Source of the DNA: Micromonospora endophytica
GTDB taxonomy: Bacteria; Actinomycetota; Actinomycetes; Mycobacteriales; Micromonosporaceae
Direction: 5' to 3'
DNA length: 36,265 nucleotides
NCBI RefSeq assembly: GCF_003236305.1
Contig: NZ_POTX01000033.1
Span: 1-36,265, forward strand
Under the pieces are notes generated by a model. That model did no database searches. It was given only the letters and a program-made list of their open reading frames with translations, and had not been told where the DNA came from. The position numbers and the translations under genes were made by a program. Below, in pieces: positions 18,958-27,144 of this stretch (position 1 is the first letter of the stretch; every line of letters starts with the position of its first letter).

Positions 18958-19003
18958 AACGGAAGTCTGGTCGTTACCGGGTAGTCGTGCCACGCTCGGT
19001 GAC

Positions 19004-19741
19004 ATGCGTGATGCCGGCCTCAGCCTGCCCCGCAACGATCCGCGCCAGTACGACGAGCTGGCCGGTGAGTGGTGGCGGCCGGATGGTGCCTTCGCCATGC
19101 TGCACTGGTTGGCGGCGGCGCGGGCCGCCCTGGTGCCGCCGGCGGTACGACCCGGTGCGCTGCTGGTCGACCTCGGCTGTGGCGCCGGGCTGCTCGCCCC
19201 GCACCTGGCCGGCAAGGGCTATCGGCACGTCGGGGTGGACCTGACCCGGTCGGCACTGGCCCAGGCGGCCGCGCACGGTGTGGCGGCGGTCAATGGTGAC
19301 GTCACCGCCGTGCCGTTGGCCGACGGTTGTGCCGACGTGGTGGCCGCCGGTGAGTTGCTGGAACATGTGCCGGACTGGCGTGCCGCGGTGGCGCAGGCGT
19401 GCCGGTTGCTGCGTCCCGGCGGTCTGTTGGTGTTGGACACCCTCAACGACACCGCACTGTGCCGGCTGGTCGCCGTCCGGATCGCCGAGCGGCTGCCCAC
19501 CGTGCCGCGCGGCATCCATGATCCACGGTTCTTCGTGGACGACCGGGAGCTGGTGGCCGAGTGCGCCCGGCACGGGGTGGACCTACGGGTCCGTGGCGTC
19601 CGCCCCGGTGTGCCTGGTCTGCTGCGGTGGCTGCTGCGCCAGGTCCGCGGTGCGGGTACGCCTGCCGGTCAGGCCCCGCGCATCGTGCCGACACGTTCGA
19701 CAGCCGTGCTCTACCAGGGTCGTGGGGTACGCCACGGGTAG
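19004..19741 (+). CDS. UbiG-like SAM-dependent O-methyltransferase
   Basis: 245-aa class I methyltransferase. Seen: motif I VDLGCGAGLLAPHLAGKGY, HVGVDLT (acidic end of beta 2), NGDVTAVPLADGCADVV, and LEHVPDW with LLRPGGLLVLDT. This arrangement and length are those of UbiG (2-polyprenyl-6-hydroxyphenol / 3-demethylubiquinone O-methyltransferase). Actinobacteria use menaquinone, so a role in the adjacent type III PKS pathway (methylating a resorcinol or hydroquinone hydroxyl) is more likely than ubiquinone synthesis. Shares a 46-bp divergent promoter region with the prenyltransferase and runs 45 bp ahead of the flavoprotein gene. ATG 19004 chosen; upstream frame is not protein-like. Confidence 0.85.
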   Translation: MRDAGLSLPRNDPRQYDELAGEWWRPDGAFAMLHWLAAARAALVPPAVRPGALLVDLGCGAGLLAPHLAGKGYRHVGVDLTRSALAQAAAHGVAAVNGDVTAVPLADGCADVVAAGELLEHVPDWRAAVAQACRLLRPGGLLVLDTLNDTALCRLVAVRIAERLPTVPRGIHDPRFFVDDRELVAECARHGVDLRVRGVRPGVPGLLRWLLRQVRGAGTPAGQAPRIVPTRSTAVLYQGRGVRHG

Positions 19742-19786
19742 CACCTGCCGGGCAGGGTAAGGAACTCAGGCGACAAGGGGGTTCGG

Positions 19787-20977
19787 ATGAGCGAGCACGG
19801 CGAACGGACCGCGCGTCCGTCCGCGTTGGAGGCCGTCCGGAGGCTGGTGCCCCGGCTGGCGGCCCGAGCCGCCGAGCACGACCGGGACGGTTCGTTTCCG
19901 GTCGACGACTTCGCCGATCTGCGCGCGGCCGGGTTGTTCGGGCTGATGGTCCCCACCGAGTTGGGGGGTGTGGGGGCCACCTTCTCCGACTACGCGGCCG
20001 TCGCCACCGAGCTGGCCCGGGGCAACGGTGCGACGGCGCTGGTGTTCAACATGCACGCCTCGGTCACCGGCGCGCTCGGTGCGGTCACCGAGGAACTGGC
20101 CGAGTCGCTCGGCGTACCGGACGAGGCGTTGGCCGCCCGGGACCGGCTGCTGCGCGCGGCGGCTGATGGCGCGTGGTACGCCGTGGCGATGAGTGAGCGT
20201 GCCGCCGGTGCCCGCCTGTCCCAGCTCGCGACGATCTACCAGCCGGTCGAGGGTGGTTGGCGGATCAAGGGCAGCAAGACCTTCTGCTCCGGCGCGGGCC
20301 ACCCCGACGGTTACCTGGTGGCGGCCCGCAGCGCCGACGACGCCTCGGTGGTCTCGCAGTTCCTGGTGCCGGCCGGGGAAGGTCTCAGCGTCGAACCGAC
20401 CTGGGACTCGCTCGGCATGCGCGCCACCGCCTCGCACGACCTGCATCTGGATGTCACCGTGCCGGCTGACCGGCTGCTCGGTGGGGTGGAGGGACTGGCC
20501 CTGGTGGTCGCCCAGCTCATGCCGCACTGGCTGGTGGCCAGCTATGCCGCCGTCTACGTCGGGGTCGCCCGGGCCTCGATCGACGCGGCGGTGGAACACC
20601 TGAACGCCCGGAATCTGGCCGGGCTGCCGGCGGTACGTGCCCGGCTCGGCCGGGCCGACGCCGCGGTGGCGGCGGCCCAACTGGTGGTGACGGAGGCGGC
20701 CCGGCGGGTGGACGCGGCACCGGGTGACCCGGAGACCAACCGCTGGGTGTGGCGGGCCAAGCTGCTGGCCGGCACCACCGCCGCCGAGGTGGCGGCGTCC
20801 ATGCTGGAAGCCGCGGGCACATCTGCCACCCGGCGCGGTCACCCGCTGGAACGTCTCTACCGGGACGCCCGGTGCGGATCGCTGCACCCGGCCACCTCCG
20901 ACGTCTGCGCCGACTGGCTGGGCATCGCCGCGCTCGGTGGTGACCCGGACCGCGACGGATCAGCTCCTCGTTGGTGA
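19787..20977 (+). CDS. Acyl-CoA-dehydrogenase-fold flavoprotein (possible monooxygenase)
   Basis: 396-aa protein of the acyl-CoA dehydrogenase superfamily: helical N-terminal domain with GLFGLMVPTELGGVGA, central beta domain with AVAMSERAAGAR and WRIKGSKTFCSGAG, and helical C-terminal domain. In the C-terminal region, where dehydrogenases carry the catalytic Glu in an EGT-type motif, this protein reads YRDARCGSLHPATSD, with no Glu, and the alternative helix position (PHWLVASYAAVYVGVA) also lacks Glu. HPATSD-like sequences are seen in DszC-type flavin monooxygenases of the same fold. Beta-oxidation is therefore doubtful and a hydroxylating role in the PKS pathway is plausible. AAGGGGG precedes the ATG. 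It ends 34 bp before the PKS gene. Confidence 0.8.
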   Translation: MSEHGERTARPSALEAVRRLVPRLAARAAEHDRDGSFPVDDFADLRAAGLFGLMVPTELGGVGATFSDYAAVATELARGNGATALVFNMHASVTGALGAVTEELAESLGVPDEALAARDRLLRAAADGAWYAVAMSERAAGARLSQLATIYQPVEGGWRIKGSKTFCSGAGHPDGYLVAARSADDASVVSQFLVPAGEGLSVEPTWDSLGMRATASHDLHLDVTVPADRLLGGVEGLALVVAQLMPHWLVASYAAVYVGVARASIDAAVEHLNARNLAGLPAVRARLGRADAAVAAAQLVVTEAARRVDAAPGDPETNRWVWRAKLLAGTTAAEVAASMLEAAGTSATRRGHPLERLYRDARCGSLHPATSDVCADWLGIAALGGDPDRDGSAPRW

Positions 20978-21011
20978 GCGTGAGGAGTCCGAGGGAGAGG
21001 AAGGTGGGACC

Positions 21012-22061
21012 GTGTCCGTACCGGTGATCGCGGGCGTGGGCACGGCTCATCCGCCAGCAGCCGACCAGCAGGAACTGTGGGAAAGATTCTTCTCCCGGCA
21101 CTACTCGGGCCCCACCCGGAGTCTCGCCCAGCGGATCTTCGCGAACTCGGGGGTCAGCCGGCGACAGGCGGCGGTCAGCCCGCTGCTGGAGGACGTCTCC
21201 GACTGGCCCACCGAGCGGCGCATGCGCCGGTACCAGGTCGAGGCGCTGCCGCTGGGTAAGGAGGCGGTGGGGCGGGCGCTCACCGCGGCCGGCCTGACCG
21301 CCGGCGAGATCGGGCTGTTCATCGTCTGTTCCTGCACCGGGTACGCGACTCCCGGGCTGGACATCCTGCTCGCCCGGGACCTGGGCATGGCACCGTCGAC
21401 GCAGCGGATGTTCGTCGGCCACATGGGCTGTTACGCGGCCCTGCCGGGGCTGGGCGCGGCGGGGGATTTCGTCACCGCGCGGGGCCGCCCGGCCCTGTTG
21501 CTCTGCGCCGAGTTGACGAGCCTGCACCTCCAGCCCTCTTCGGCCCGGGTGGACACCCAGCAGATCATCTCCCACGCGCTCTTCTCGGACGCCGCGGTCG
21601 CCGCCGCGGTGGTCCCCGATGGCCGCGGGTACGCGTTGCGGGAGGTCAGATCGGTGACCGACACCTCCACGGCCGACCACATGACCTGGGACGTGACCGA
21701 CACCGGGTTCCGGATGGGACTGTCGCCGAAGGTGCCGAACGTGTTGTCGACACACGTCCAGGGCCTGGTCGACGACCTGCTGGTCCGGCACGGCACCAGC
21801 GTGACCGAGGTGGACGGCTGGGCGGTACATCCCGGTGGGCCGCGGATCCTCAACGTGGTGGAACGGGAGTTGGGGCTGGCCCCGACGGCGCTGGCCGCGT
21901 CGAGGCAGACCCTTGACGAGCATGGGAATTGTTCGTCGCCGACGGTGCTGTTGATTCTCGACCGGCTGATCCGGGCCGCGCCGTCGGCCCGTCGGGTGGT
22001 GATGCTGGCCTTCGGCCCGGGATTGACCCTCTACGCCGCCCTGCTGGAACGCGTCCCGTGA
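21012..22061 (+). CDS. Type III polyketide synthase
   Basis: 349-aa chalcone/stilbene-synthase-fold homodimeric PKS condensing malonyl-CoA on an acyl-CoA starter. The full catalytic triad is visible: Cys140 in GHMGCYAALPG, His273 in WAVHPGGPRIL and Asn306 in EHGNCSSPTVL. C-terminal FGPGLTLYAALLE is the usual cofactor-free CHS ending. Product cannot be read from sequence; alkylresorcinol or alkylpyrone chemistry is typical for actinobacterial members and fits the flanking prenyltransferase, methyltransferase and possible hydroxylase. GTG 21012 follows AGGAAGGTGGG. Probably one operon with the two genes upstream. Confidence 0.92.
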   Translation: MSVPVIAGVGTAHPPAADQQELWERFFSRHYSGPTRSLAQRIFANSGVSRRQAAVSPLLEDVSDWPTERRMRRYQVEALPLGKEAVGRALTAAGLTAGEIGLFIVCSCTGYATPGLDILLARDLGMAPSTQRMFVGHMGCYAALPGLGAAGDFVTARGRPALLLCAELTSLHLQPSSARVDTQQIISHALFSDAAVAAAVVPDGRGYALREVRSVTDTSTADHMTWDVTDTGFRMGLSPKVPNVLSTHVQGLVDDLLVRHGTSVTEVDGWAVHPGGPRILNVVERELGLAPTALAASRQTLDEHGNCSSPTVLLILDRLIRAAPSARRVVMLAFGPGLTLYAALLERVP

Positions 22062-22074
22062 CGCTCCGAAGGGA

Positions 22075-22080
22075 TACCCT
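22075..22080 (+). promoter_or_regulatory. -10 hexamer for leaderless gene at 22088
   Basis: TACCCT followed by seven bases and the ATG at 22088; no ribosome-binding site between. Confidence 0.5.
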
Positions 22081-22087
22081 GACAGAT

Positions 22088-22693
22088 ATGGATGTCGATG
22101 ATCGGCTCCGGGGTGTGCTGCTCGCCGGCGCCGGGGTGGTTGTGCTCCTCGTCGGCGGTTGGTGGTGGCGGGCTGAGGCACCTGCCGGAGACCCCGTCGC
22201 CGGACCTCTCGTGGCCGCAACGTTGTGGCAGGAGGATCCGGTCACCGGATCCTGGCAGCGGGAACCGGGTTCCGGTGTCGCCGTACGACCCGAGGCCGCC
22301 TCCTCCGTGCTGCTCGACGAGCGTACGGGCTCGGTGATCCGGCCACCCGCCGACGACTCCGGGAACAGCGCCGTCGAGCCGGGTGGGTGGCAGCAGTGGG
22401 CCCGCGAGGTGGAGTGGAGCGAGCGTGCGCGGCTGCGTCCGGGCGATGCGCTGGTCCGGCAGGGCGAGTTGGCCGCCGGTGCGTCGCGGGTGCTGCGCTT
22501 CAGCTGCACCGGTCCTGGTGAGTTGCTGATCCAGGTGGTCGGTGGCCGGGCCGCCGATCCGATGACCGCCGGTTGCGACGGGGCGGCGGCGATGATCGAG
22601 ATCATCGGGATCGGCGGGTCCATGCAGGTGTCGTTCTCGCCTGCCGGAGCGGCACCGATCGAGGTGAGCGCCGAGCTGATGCCGAACGGGTGA
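22088..22693 (+). CDS. Membrane-anchored hypothetical protein
   Basis: 201 aa. A short cytoplasmic start (MDVDDRLRG), one transmembrane helix (VLLAGAGVVVLLVGGWWW, about 10-27), then an extracellular beta-rich domain with two Cys (in RFSCTGPGELL and TAGCDGAAAM) that may pair, and an acidic, Trp-containing middle. The domain TGPGELLIQVVGG...GCDG resembles the jelly-roll-like domains of small actinobacterial surface proteins, but I cannot name a family. 26 bp after the PKS stop with its own leaderless promoter, so a link to the PKS pathway is not established. Convergent with the next gene (23-bp gap). Confidence 0.7.
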   Translation: MDVDDRLRGVLLAGAGVVVLLVGGWWWRAEAPAGDPVAGPLVAATLWQEDPVTGSWQREPGSGVAVRPEAASSVLLDERTGSVIRPPADDSGNSAVEPGGWQQWAREVEWSERARLRPGDALVRQGELAAGASRVLRFSCTGPGELLIQVVGGRAADPMTAGCDGAAAMIEIIGIGGSMQVSFSPAGAAPIEVSAELMPNG

Positions 22694-22716
22694 ACGCGGT
22701 TGTCTGGGCCCGCCGC

Positions 22717-23394
22717 TCAACCGGCCAGCCGAACCAGTTCAGCGTGGTAGTCGGAGACCGAGGCGGCCTCGGCCACCATCAGGACCACCCGGCCGGTGCG
22801 GTCGGCGAGCAGGGCGGTGGCGGTCTCCGGTCGGGGCGGTTGTTGCAGGAACGCCCGGAGGCCGCCGGCCGGGTCGGCCAGGGCGCGGACCTCTGTGCCG
22901 GTCGGTACGGCCCGCGGCCGCTCGCTGGCGACCGTAACCACTGTCACCCCGGCGGGTGCGGCCAGGGCGGTGTCGGCGACCAGTTCCGGGCAGGGGCAGC
23001 CGTCCACCAGCAGCACCACCGCCGGCAGCAGTCCGCGTAGCGGCACCGGCGACTGCCCGGCGTCGACCAGGTCCAGCGCGGGCAGGGCGCGATCGGTCAG
23101 CTGCGTCGGCGTCGGCTCGGGACTGTCGGCGACCGGCCCCGGGGAGCGGCCGGTCCGCGGCCAGGTGGCGGTGAGCAGGCCGGTGACGGTGGTGACCACC
23201 GCGATCAGCAGCACGAGCAGGGGCAGCCCGGGCGGACGCCAGGGGCGGCGCCGGGGCGACGCCCGGCGGCGCAGTTCGCGACGGACCTGTTCGGCCTCGT
23301 CGGCCAGCGCGGAGGCGTCGTTCGGTACGACCACCCGACCCCACTCGGGAGGCAGGTCCGGCAGCCCGGGACCATCGGCGTCAGCCTTGCCCAT
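22717..23394 (-). CDS. Membrane-anchored protein with possible thioredoxin-like domain
   Basis: 225 aa. The cytoplasmic N-terminus (about 1-60) ends in an Arg-rich stretch, a transmembrane helix follows (LPLLVLLIAVVTTVTGLL, about 63-80), then a Pro-rich linker and an extracytoplasmic domain. The domain contains VVLLVDGCPCPELVAD followed by TVVTVASERP and ALLADRTGRVVLMV. A CPC motif after a hydrophobic strand and the later DRTGRVV strand resemble thioredoxin-fold proteins, but the motif is CxC, not CxxC. Function unknown. ATG 23394 is preferred because AGGGGG lies five bases upstream; ATG 23502 would add 36 residues. Confidence 0.65.
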   Translation of the reverse strand: MGKADADGPGLPDLPPEWGRVVVPNDASALADEAEQVRRELRRRASPRRRPWRPPGLPLLVLLIAVVTTVTGLLTATWPRTGRSPGPVADSPEPTPTQLTDRALPALDLVDAGQSPVPLRGLLPAVVLLVDGCPCPELVADTALAAPAGVTVVTVASERPRAVPTGTEVRALADPAGGLRAFLQQPPRPETATALLADRTGRVVLMVAEAASVSDYHAELVRLAG

Positions 23395-23731
23395 CACGAC
23401 CCCCTGGAACGCTGCGGCGCGGACGGACCGTGCCCTCTCAGCGTCCCGCACCGCAGCCGGTACCGCCAGCGCTGCCCGCACTCGGGTACGGCGAGATACC
23501 ATGGAATGGGTGCGTAGCCCTGATCGTCCAGCTGATCTCGACTTCTGCTTCGACCATGCCAGCGGGTCATATCAAGGTGACGGAGCGTGTTCGAATCATC
23601 GAGTTGGCTGGCTGTCAAGCCGAAGAAATACCTCTCACAGGGCCCCTGAGCTGCGCCAACGGTCAGGACAGCGGTGAGACATCGGTGCCTGAGCGTGTTA
23701 CCCTAGACACAGCGAAAGGGGTTTCGAACCT
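23395..23731. other. 337-bp gap before carD
   Basis: Divergent region between the CPC protein and carD. It has lower GC than neighbours, especially 23500-23640. I find no convincing gene; short frames on either strand lack ribosome-binding sites. It holds the carD promoter (TACCCT, 23699-23704) and probably that of the minus-strand gene. A tRNA-like GTTCGAATC at 23589 is not part of a tRNA. Confidence 0.5.
23699..23704 (+). promoter_or_regulatory. Candidate carD -10
   Basis: TACCCT; predicted transcript start about 23711, giving a leader of about 20 nt that contains GAAAGGGG as ribosome-binding site for the ATG at 23732. No strong -35 found. Confidence 0.45.
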
Positions 23732-24217
23732 ATGGTTTTCAGTGTCGGCGAGACCGTTGTTTACCCCCACCACGGGGCCGCACTCATCGAGGCAATCGAG
23801 ACTCGGGTCATCAAGGGCGAGCCTAAGCAGTACCTCGTCCTGAGGGTCGCGCAGGGTGACCTGACGGTCCGGGTGCCTGCTGAGAACGCCGAGATCGTGG
23901 GTGTGCGCGAGGTGGTCGGTGAAGAGGGCCTGGGCAAGGTCTTCGACGTTCTCCGGGCTCCGCACACCGAGGAGCCGACCAACTGGTCGCGGCGTTACAA
24001 GGCAAATCTGGAGAAGCTGGCCTCCGGCAACCCGCTGAAGGTGGCGGAGGTCGTCCGCGACCTGTGGCGCCGGGAGCGGGAGCGGGGGCTTTCCGCGGGC
24101 GAGAAGCGCATGCTCGCCAAGGCCCGCGACATTCTCGTCGGCGAGGTCGCGCTGGCGGAGAAGAGCACCAAGGACGAGGCGGAGACGCTGCTCGACAAGG
24201 TGCTGACCGAGGCATAG
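23732..24217 (+). CDS. carD: RNA polymerase-binding transcription factor CarD
   Basis: 161-aa essential actinobacterial regulator that binds the RNAP beta subunit and stabilises open complexes at rRNA and other promoters. N-terminal Tudor-like RNAP-interacting domain (1-60, [15 protein letters not shown]), then the helical DNA-binding domain with [37 protein letters not shown] and the conserved Trp that inserts at the -10 edge. Length is exactly typical. Followed by ispD and ispF, as I recall in mycobacteria. Confidence 0.97.
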   Translation: MVFSVGETVVYPHHGAALIEAIETRVIKGEPKQYLVLRVAQGDLTVRVPAENAEIVGVREVVGEEGLGKVFDVLRAPHTEEPTNWSRRYKANLEKLASGNPLKVAEVVRDLWRRERERGLSAGEKRMLAKARDILVGEVALAEKSTKDEAETLLDKVLTEA

Positions 24218-24273
24218 TCCGCAGAGCATCGTCGTACCCACTTCGTAGCGAAGAAACCATCGAGGACCGCGAC

Positions 24274-24975
24274 GTGACCGCGCAGCTCAATCCGCGCGGT
24301 GACGTCGCGGTCCTCGTGCCTGCGGCCGGTGCCGGGGTACGCCTCGGACCTGGCCGGCCCAAGGCCCTGCGGCTGCTGGCCGGGGAGCCGCTGCTGGTGC
24401 ACGCGGTGCGTGGGCTGGCCGCCGCCGCGTCGGTGCACACCATCGTGGTGGCCGCCCCGGTCGCGGAGGTTTCGACCGTACGCGACCTGCTTGCCCCGAT
24501 CGCCCCGGTCATCGTGGTGCCCGGCGGCGCGGAACGGCAGTCCTCGGTGGCGGCGGCGCTGGCCGCCGTGCCGGCCGGCCCCGACATCGTGCTGGTGCAC
24601 GACGCGGCACGCGCGTTGACCCCGGCCACGCTCGTGGAGTCGGTGGCCGCCGCGGTCCGGGCCGGCCACGACGCGGTGATCCCCGTCCTGCCGGTGGTCG
24701 ACACGATCAAGGAGGTCGACGCGGGCGGAACGGTGCGCGGCACGGTCGACCGGGCCGCGCTACGCGCCGTGCAGACCCCGCAGGGCTTTCGTCGCGCCGT
24801 GCTCGCCGCCGCGCACGCCGCCGCCGCTGACGCGCTCACCGACGACGCCGGACTGGTCGAGAAGCAGGGCGTACCGGTGTTCTGCGTACCCGGTTCGGAT
24901 CACGCCCTGAAGATCACCCGGCCGTTCGACCTGGCCGTGGCCGAGCAACTGTTGGCGCGTACCCTCGATTCATGA
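24274..24975 (+). CDS. ispD: 2-C-methyl-D-erythritol 4-phosphate cytidylyltransferase
   Basis: 233-aa MEP-pathway enzyme making CDP-ME from MEP and CTP. Seen: nucleotide-binding [48 protein letters not shown] and [13 protein letters not shown] 24274 is supported by GAGGA seven bases upstream; the sequence further upstream is the carD spacer, which carries a small CTTCG-TAG-CGAAG hairpin at 24241-24253. Its TGA overlaps the ispF ATG (ATGA), implying translational coupling. Confidence 0.95.
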   Translation: MTAQLNPRGDVAVLVPAAGAGVRLGPGRPKALRLLAGEPLLVHAVRGLAAAASVHTIVVAAPVAEVSTVRDLLAPIAPVIVVPGGAERQSSVAAALAAVPAGPDIVLVHDAARALTPATLVESVAAAVRAGHDAVIPVLPVVDTIKEVDAGGTVRGTVDRAALRAVQTPQGFRRAVLAAAHAAAADALTDDAGLVEKQGVPVFCVPGSDHALKITRPFDLAVAEQLLARTLDS

Positions 24976-25454
24976 TCGTTCCTCGGGTGGCCATCGGGAC
25001 GGACGTGCACGCCTTCGCGCCTGGCCGGCCGTGCTGGGTGGCCGGGCTGCACTGGCCGGGACAGGACGGTCTGGCCGGGCACTCCGACGCCGACGTGGCC
25101 GCCCACGCCGCCTGCAACGCGTTGCTCTCCGCCGCCGGTCTCGGTGACCTCGGCGCCAACTTCGGCGTCGACCGACCCGAGTGGGCCGGGGCGGGTGGAG
25201 TGGCCCTGCTGGCCGAGTCCGCGCGTCGGGTGCGCGCCGCCGGCTTCGCCATCGGCAACGTGTCGGTGCAGGTCGTCGGGGTACGACCCAAGATCGGTCC
25301 ACGTCGCGAGGAGGCCCAGCGGGTGTTGTCGGAGGCGGTCGGTGCGCCGGTCACCGTCTCGGCGGCCACCACCGACGGCCTGGGCTTCACCGGTCGCGGT
25401 GAGGGACTCGCCGGGATCGCGGTGGCCCTGGTGTACGAGCGGCCGGACGCCTAG
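24972..25454 (+). CDS. ispF: 2-C-methyl-D-erythritol 2,4-cyclodiphosphate synthase
   Basis: 160-aa MEP-pathway enzyme cyclising CDP-ME 2-phosphate. Zinc ligands in GTDVHAF (Asp and His) and the His of LAGHSDADV are visible, as are [17 protein letters not shown] and [13 protein letters not shown] at the C-terminus. Normal length. ATG overlaps the ispD stop by 4 nt. Together ispDF supply isoprenoid precursors, which could include those used by the UbiA prenyltransferase about 6 kb upstream (inference). Confidence 0.96.
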   Translation: MIVPRVAIGTDVHAFAPGRPCWVAGLHWPGQDGLAGHSDADVAAHAACNALLSAAGLGDLGANFGVDRPEWAGAGGVALLAESARRVRAAGFAIGNVSVQVVGVRPKIGPRREEAQRVLSEAVGAPVTVSAATTDGLGFTGRGEGLAGIAVALVYERPDA

Positions 25455-25457
25455 GCT
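25452..25457 (+). promoter_or_regulatory. -10 hexamer for leaderless TPR gene
   Basis: TAGGCT followed by six bases and the ATG at 25464; it overlaps the ispF stop codon. Same layout as coaX at 3745. Confidence 0.5.
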
Positions 25458-25463
25458 CGCGCG

Positions 25464-27047
25464 ATGTCCGCCGACGTCCCCACTGACCCGCCCGCCGCCG
25501 ACGGCTACCTCCAGCGCGCCACCCTCCTCGGTGAGTTGGGCCGCTACGACGAGGCCGCGAGCGAACTCGGTTTCGCGCTCGCCCTCGACCCGGCCGCCGT
25601 CGAGGCACTGATCATGCTCGCCCGGGTGCAGTTGGCCGCCGGACGGCCCACCGAGGCACTGGCTGCCGCCGAGTCCGCAGTCGCCGCCGCGCCGGGGCAG
25701 GTGCCCCCGCTTGTCGCCCGGGCGCTGGCACTCGGCGACCTGGAGCGGTACGCCGAGGCCGCCCGTACCGCCGACGAGATCCTGGCGCTGGCGCCGCAGG
25801 ACGCGTACGCCCAGCGCAGCGCGGCGGCGATCCTGGCCGGCTCCCGCAACGGACAGCTGGCGCTGAACACGGCCTGGCACGCGGTGGAGTTGGCCCCCGA
25901 CGAACCGCAGGGGCACCTGGTGCTGGGCCTGGTCGCGGCCAACATGCGGATGTTCGACCTGGCCGAGCGGGCCTACCGGGAAGCGCTGCGGCTGGATCCG
26001 CGACTGGCCGAGGTGGGCGACGACGTCGGGGTGCTGCGCCTGGAGCAGCGGCGCTGGAACGCGACGCTGGCGCAGCTCGCCGACGCTGCGGTGGGAAACC
26101 TGCCCCCGGCCGACCCGAGCGGCCGTTCCGGGACCGCCACACCGACCGACCCGGACCACGACCCACGCCGTTTCGGACTGCCCGGAGACGGCACCTCCCC
26201 ACCCAGCGGGCCCCGAGACGACGCCGCCTGGCCGTCCGGGCCTCCGGACAGCGCGTCCTGGCCGTCCGGGCCCCGAGACGACCTCGCCCGCCCGAGCGGT
26301 CCCCGAGACGGCGCGTCCTGGCCGTCCGGACCCGGAGACGACCTCGCCCGCCCGAGCGGTCCCCGAGACGGCGCGTCCTGGCCCGGGGACGACGTCGCTC
26401 GCCCGTCCGGGCCTGGGGATGGCGCGTCCTGGCCGAGCGGCGGCCGGGATGCCGCGTCCTGGCCGGGTGAGGCTGGGGATGACACGTCCCGGCCGGGTGG
26501 GACGCGGGATGCCGCGTCCGGTCCCGGGGACGACGTGTCCCGGTCCGGTGCGGCCGGGGGTGCCGCGTACCCCGGGCTGACGCCTGACTGGCCCCGGCAC
26601 GGCCCCGCCGGGTCACCGCCGGGTGCCCTGGGCGGCGGCCCGGTCGACGCCGGGCAGTTCACCGGGCCGGTCACCCACCGGGCCGTACCGGCGGCACTGC
26701 GGCAGCTCGTGGTCTGGGGTGCCGGCTGGTCGGTGGTGGCCGCCGTGGTGGTCGCCTGCACGGCCGCCACCGGTCCCGGATTCTCGCGGCTGATCGCGGT
26801 GCTGGCCGCGATCGGCGGCGGCATCGTGGTCTGGCGGCAGGCGTCCCGGCTGCCCGGCCTGACCCGGACGGTAATGCCGGTGCTGCGGCGCACCGACCGT
26901 ACGCTCGCGCTGGCCGTCTACGCCGCCTGCGCCGGGCCCGCGCTGATCCTGCTCTACGCGCTGTTCGGTAGCCCGTGGCCGCTGGTCCTGGCGATCGGGG
27001 CCGGCACCGTCGCCCAGCTCGCGATCATCACGCGTCCGGTGGCCTGA
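25464..27047 (+). CDS. TPR-repeat membrane protein with tandem-repeat linker
   Basis: 527 aa. N-terminal half (about 1-205) is a series of tetratricopeptide repeats (for example LGELGRYDEAASELGFALAL, ALGDLERYAEAARTADEIL and FDLAERAYREALRLDPRLAE), a protein-interaction scaffold. Residues about 242-365 are thirteen degenerate 10-residue units (see the repeat entry), probably disordered. The C-terminal part (about 412-527) has four hydrophobic segments (VVAAVVVACTAA, LIAVLAAIGGGIVVW, LAVYAACAGPALILLYAL, PLVLAIGAGTVAQLAII). The soluble TPR part is therefore likely cytoplasmic and tethered by the repeats to the membrane. Leaderless start predicted. No family-level function known to me. Confidence 0.85.
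   Translation: MSADVPTDPPAADGYLQRATLLGELGRYDEAASELGFALALDPAAVEALIMLARVQLAAGRPTEALAAAESAVAAAPGQVPPLVARALALGDLERYAEAARTADEILALAPQDAYAQRSAAAILAGSRNGQLALNTAWHAVELAPDEPQGHLVLGLVAANMRMFDLAERAYREALRLDPRLAEVGDDVGVLRLEQRRWNATLAQLADAAVGNLPPADPSGRSGTATPTDPDHDPRRFGLPGDGTSPPSGPRDDAAWPSGPPDSASWPSGPRDDLARPSGPRDGASWPSGPGDDLARPSGPRDGASWPGDDVARPSGPGDGASWPSGGRDAASWPGEAGDDTSRPGGTRDAASGPGDDVSRSGAAGGAAYPGLTPDWPRHGPAGSPPGALGGGPVDAGQFTGPVTHRAVPAALRQLVVWGAGWSVVAAVVVACTAATGPGFSRLIAVLAAIGGGIVVWRQASRLPGLTRTVMPVLRRTDRTLALAVYAACAGPALILLYALFGSPWPLVLAIGAGTVAQLAIITRPVA
26187..26558 (+). repeat. Coding tandem repeat (30/60-bp period)
   Basis: About thirteen units of 30 bp encode D-[DG]-x-[AS]-x-[WR]-P-S-G-P-x, alternating DGASW and DDxAR types; two units are shortened to 7 codons. 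A 60-bp double unit is duplicated almost exactly: 26275-26323 equals 26335-26383 over 49 bases. The high identity points to recent slippage or recombination, so copy number probably varies between strains. Confidence 0.85.
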
Positions 27048-27087
27048 GCCCGGCGCTCGGCCGGCTGCCGGGTGCAGGGTGTTAGTT

Positions 27088-27144
27088 GTTAAGAGGGGAC
27101 CCCTTTACCTCACGAGGCGTTAACAGGGGGCCCCTCCTTGCACC
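27088..27144 (-). repeat. 57-bp intergenic stem-loop repeat, copy 2
   Basis: Inverted relative to the copy at 20-76 and closer to consensus. The arms can pair as GAGGGG-C-CCCCT with AGGGG-T-CCCCTC (11 of 12) and the stem can extend further. It lies between the convergent TPR gene and hmgA and ends exactly at the hmgA stop codon, a position where it could act as a two-way terminator. Confidence 0.75.

Noticed and set aside
19761-19783. GGAAC-N15-GTT resembling an ECF sigma-factor promoter before the flavoprotein gene
   Set aside because: The GTT lies only a few bases before the ATG and overlaps the ribosome-binding region; spacing is one short, and the gene appears to be in an operon with the methyltransferase.
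23589-23597. GTTCGAATC, resembling a tRNA T-loop
   Set aside because: The flanking bases do not form a T-stem and no acceptor, D or anticodon arm can be assembled around it.
26187-26558. Regular repeats considered as CRISPR array
   Set aside because: The repeats are in frame within a coding sequence, contiguous without unique spacers, and encode a 10-residue protein repeat.
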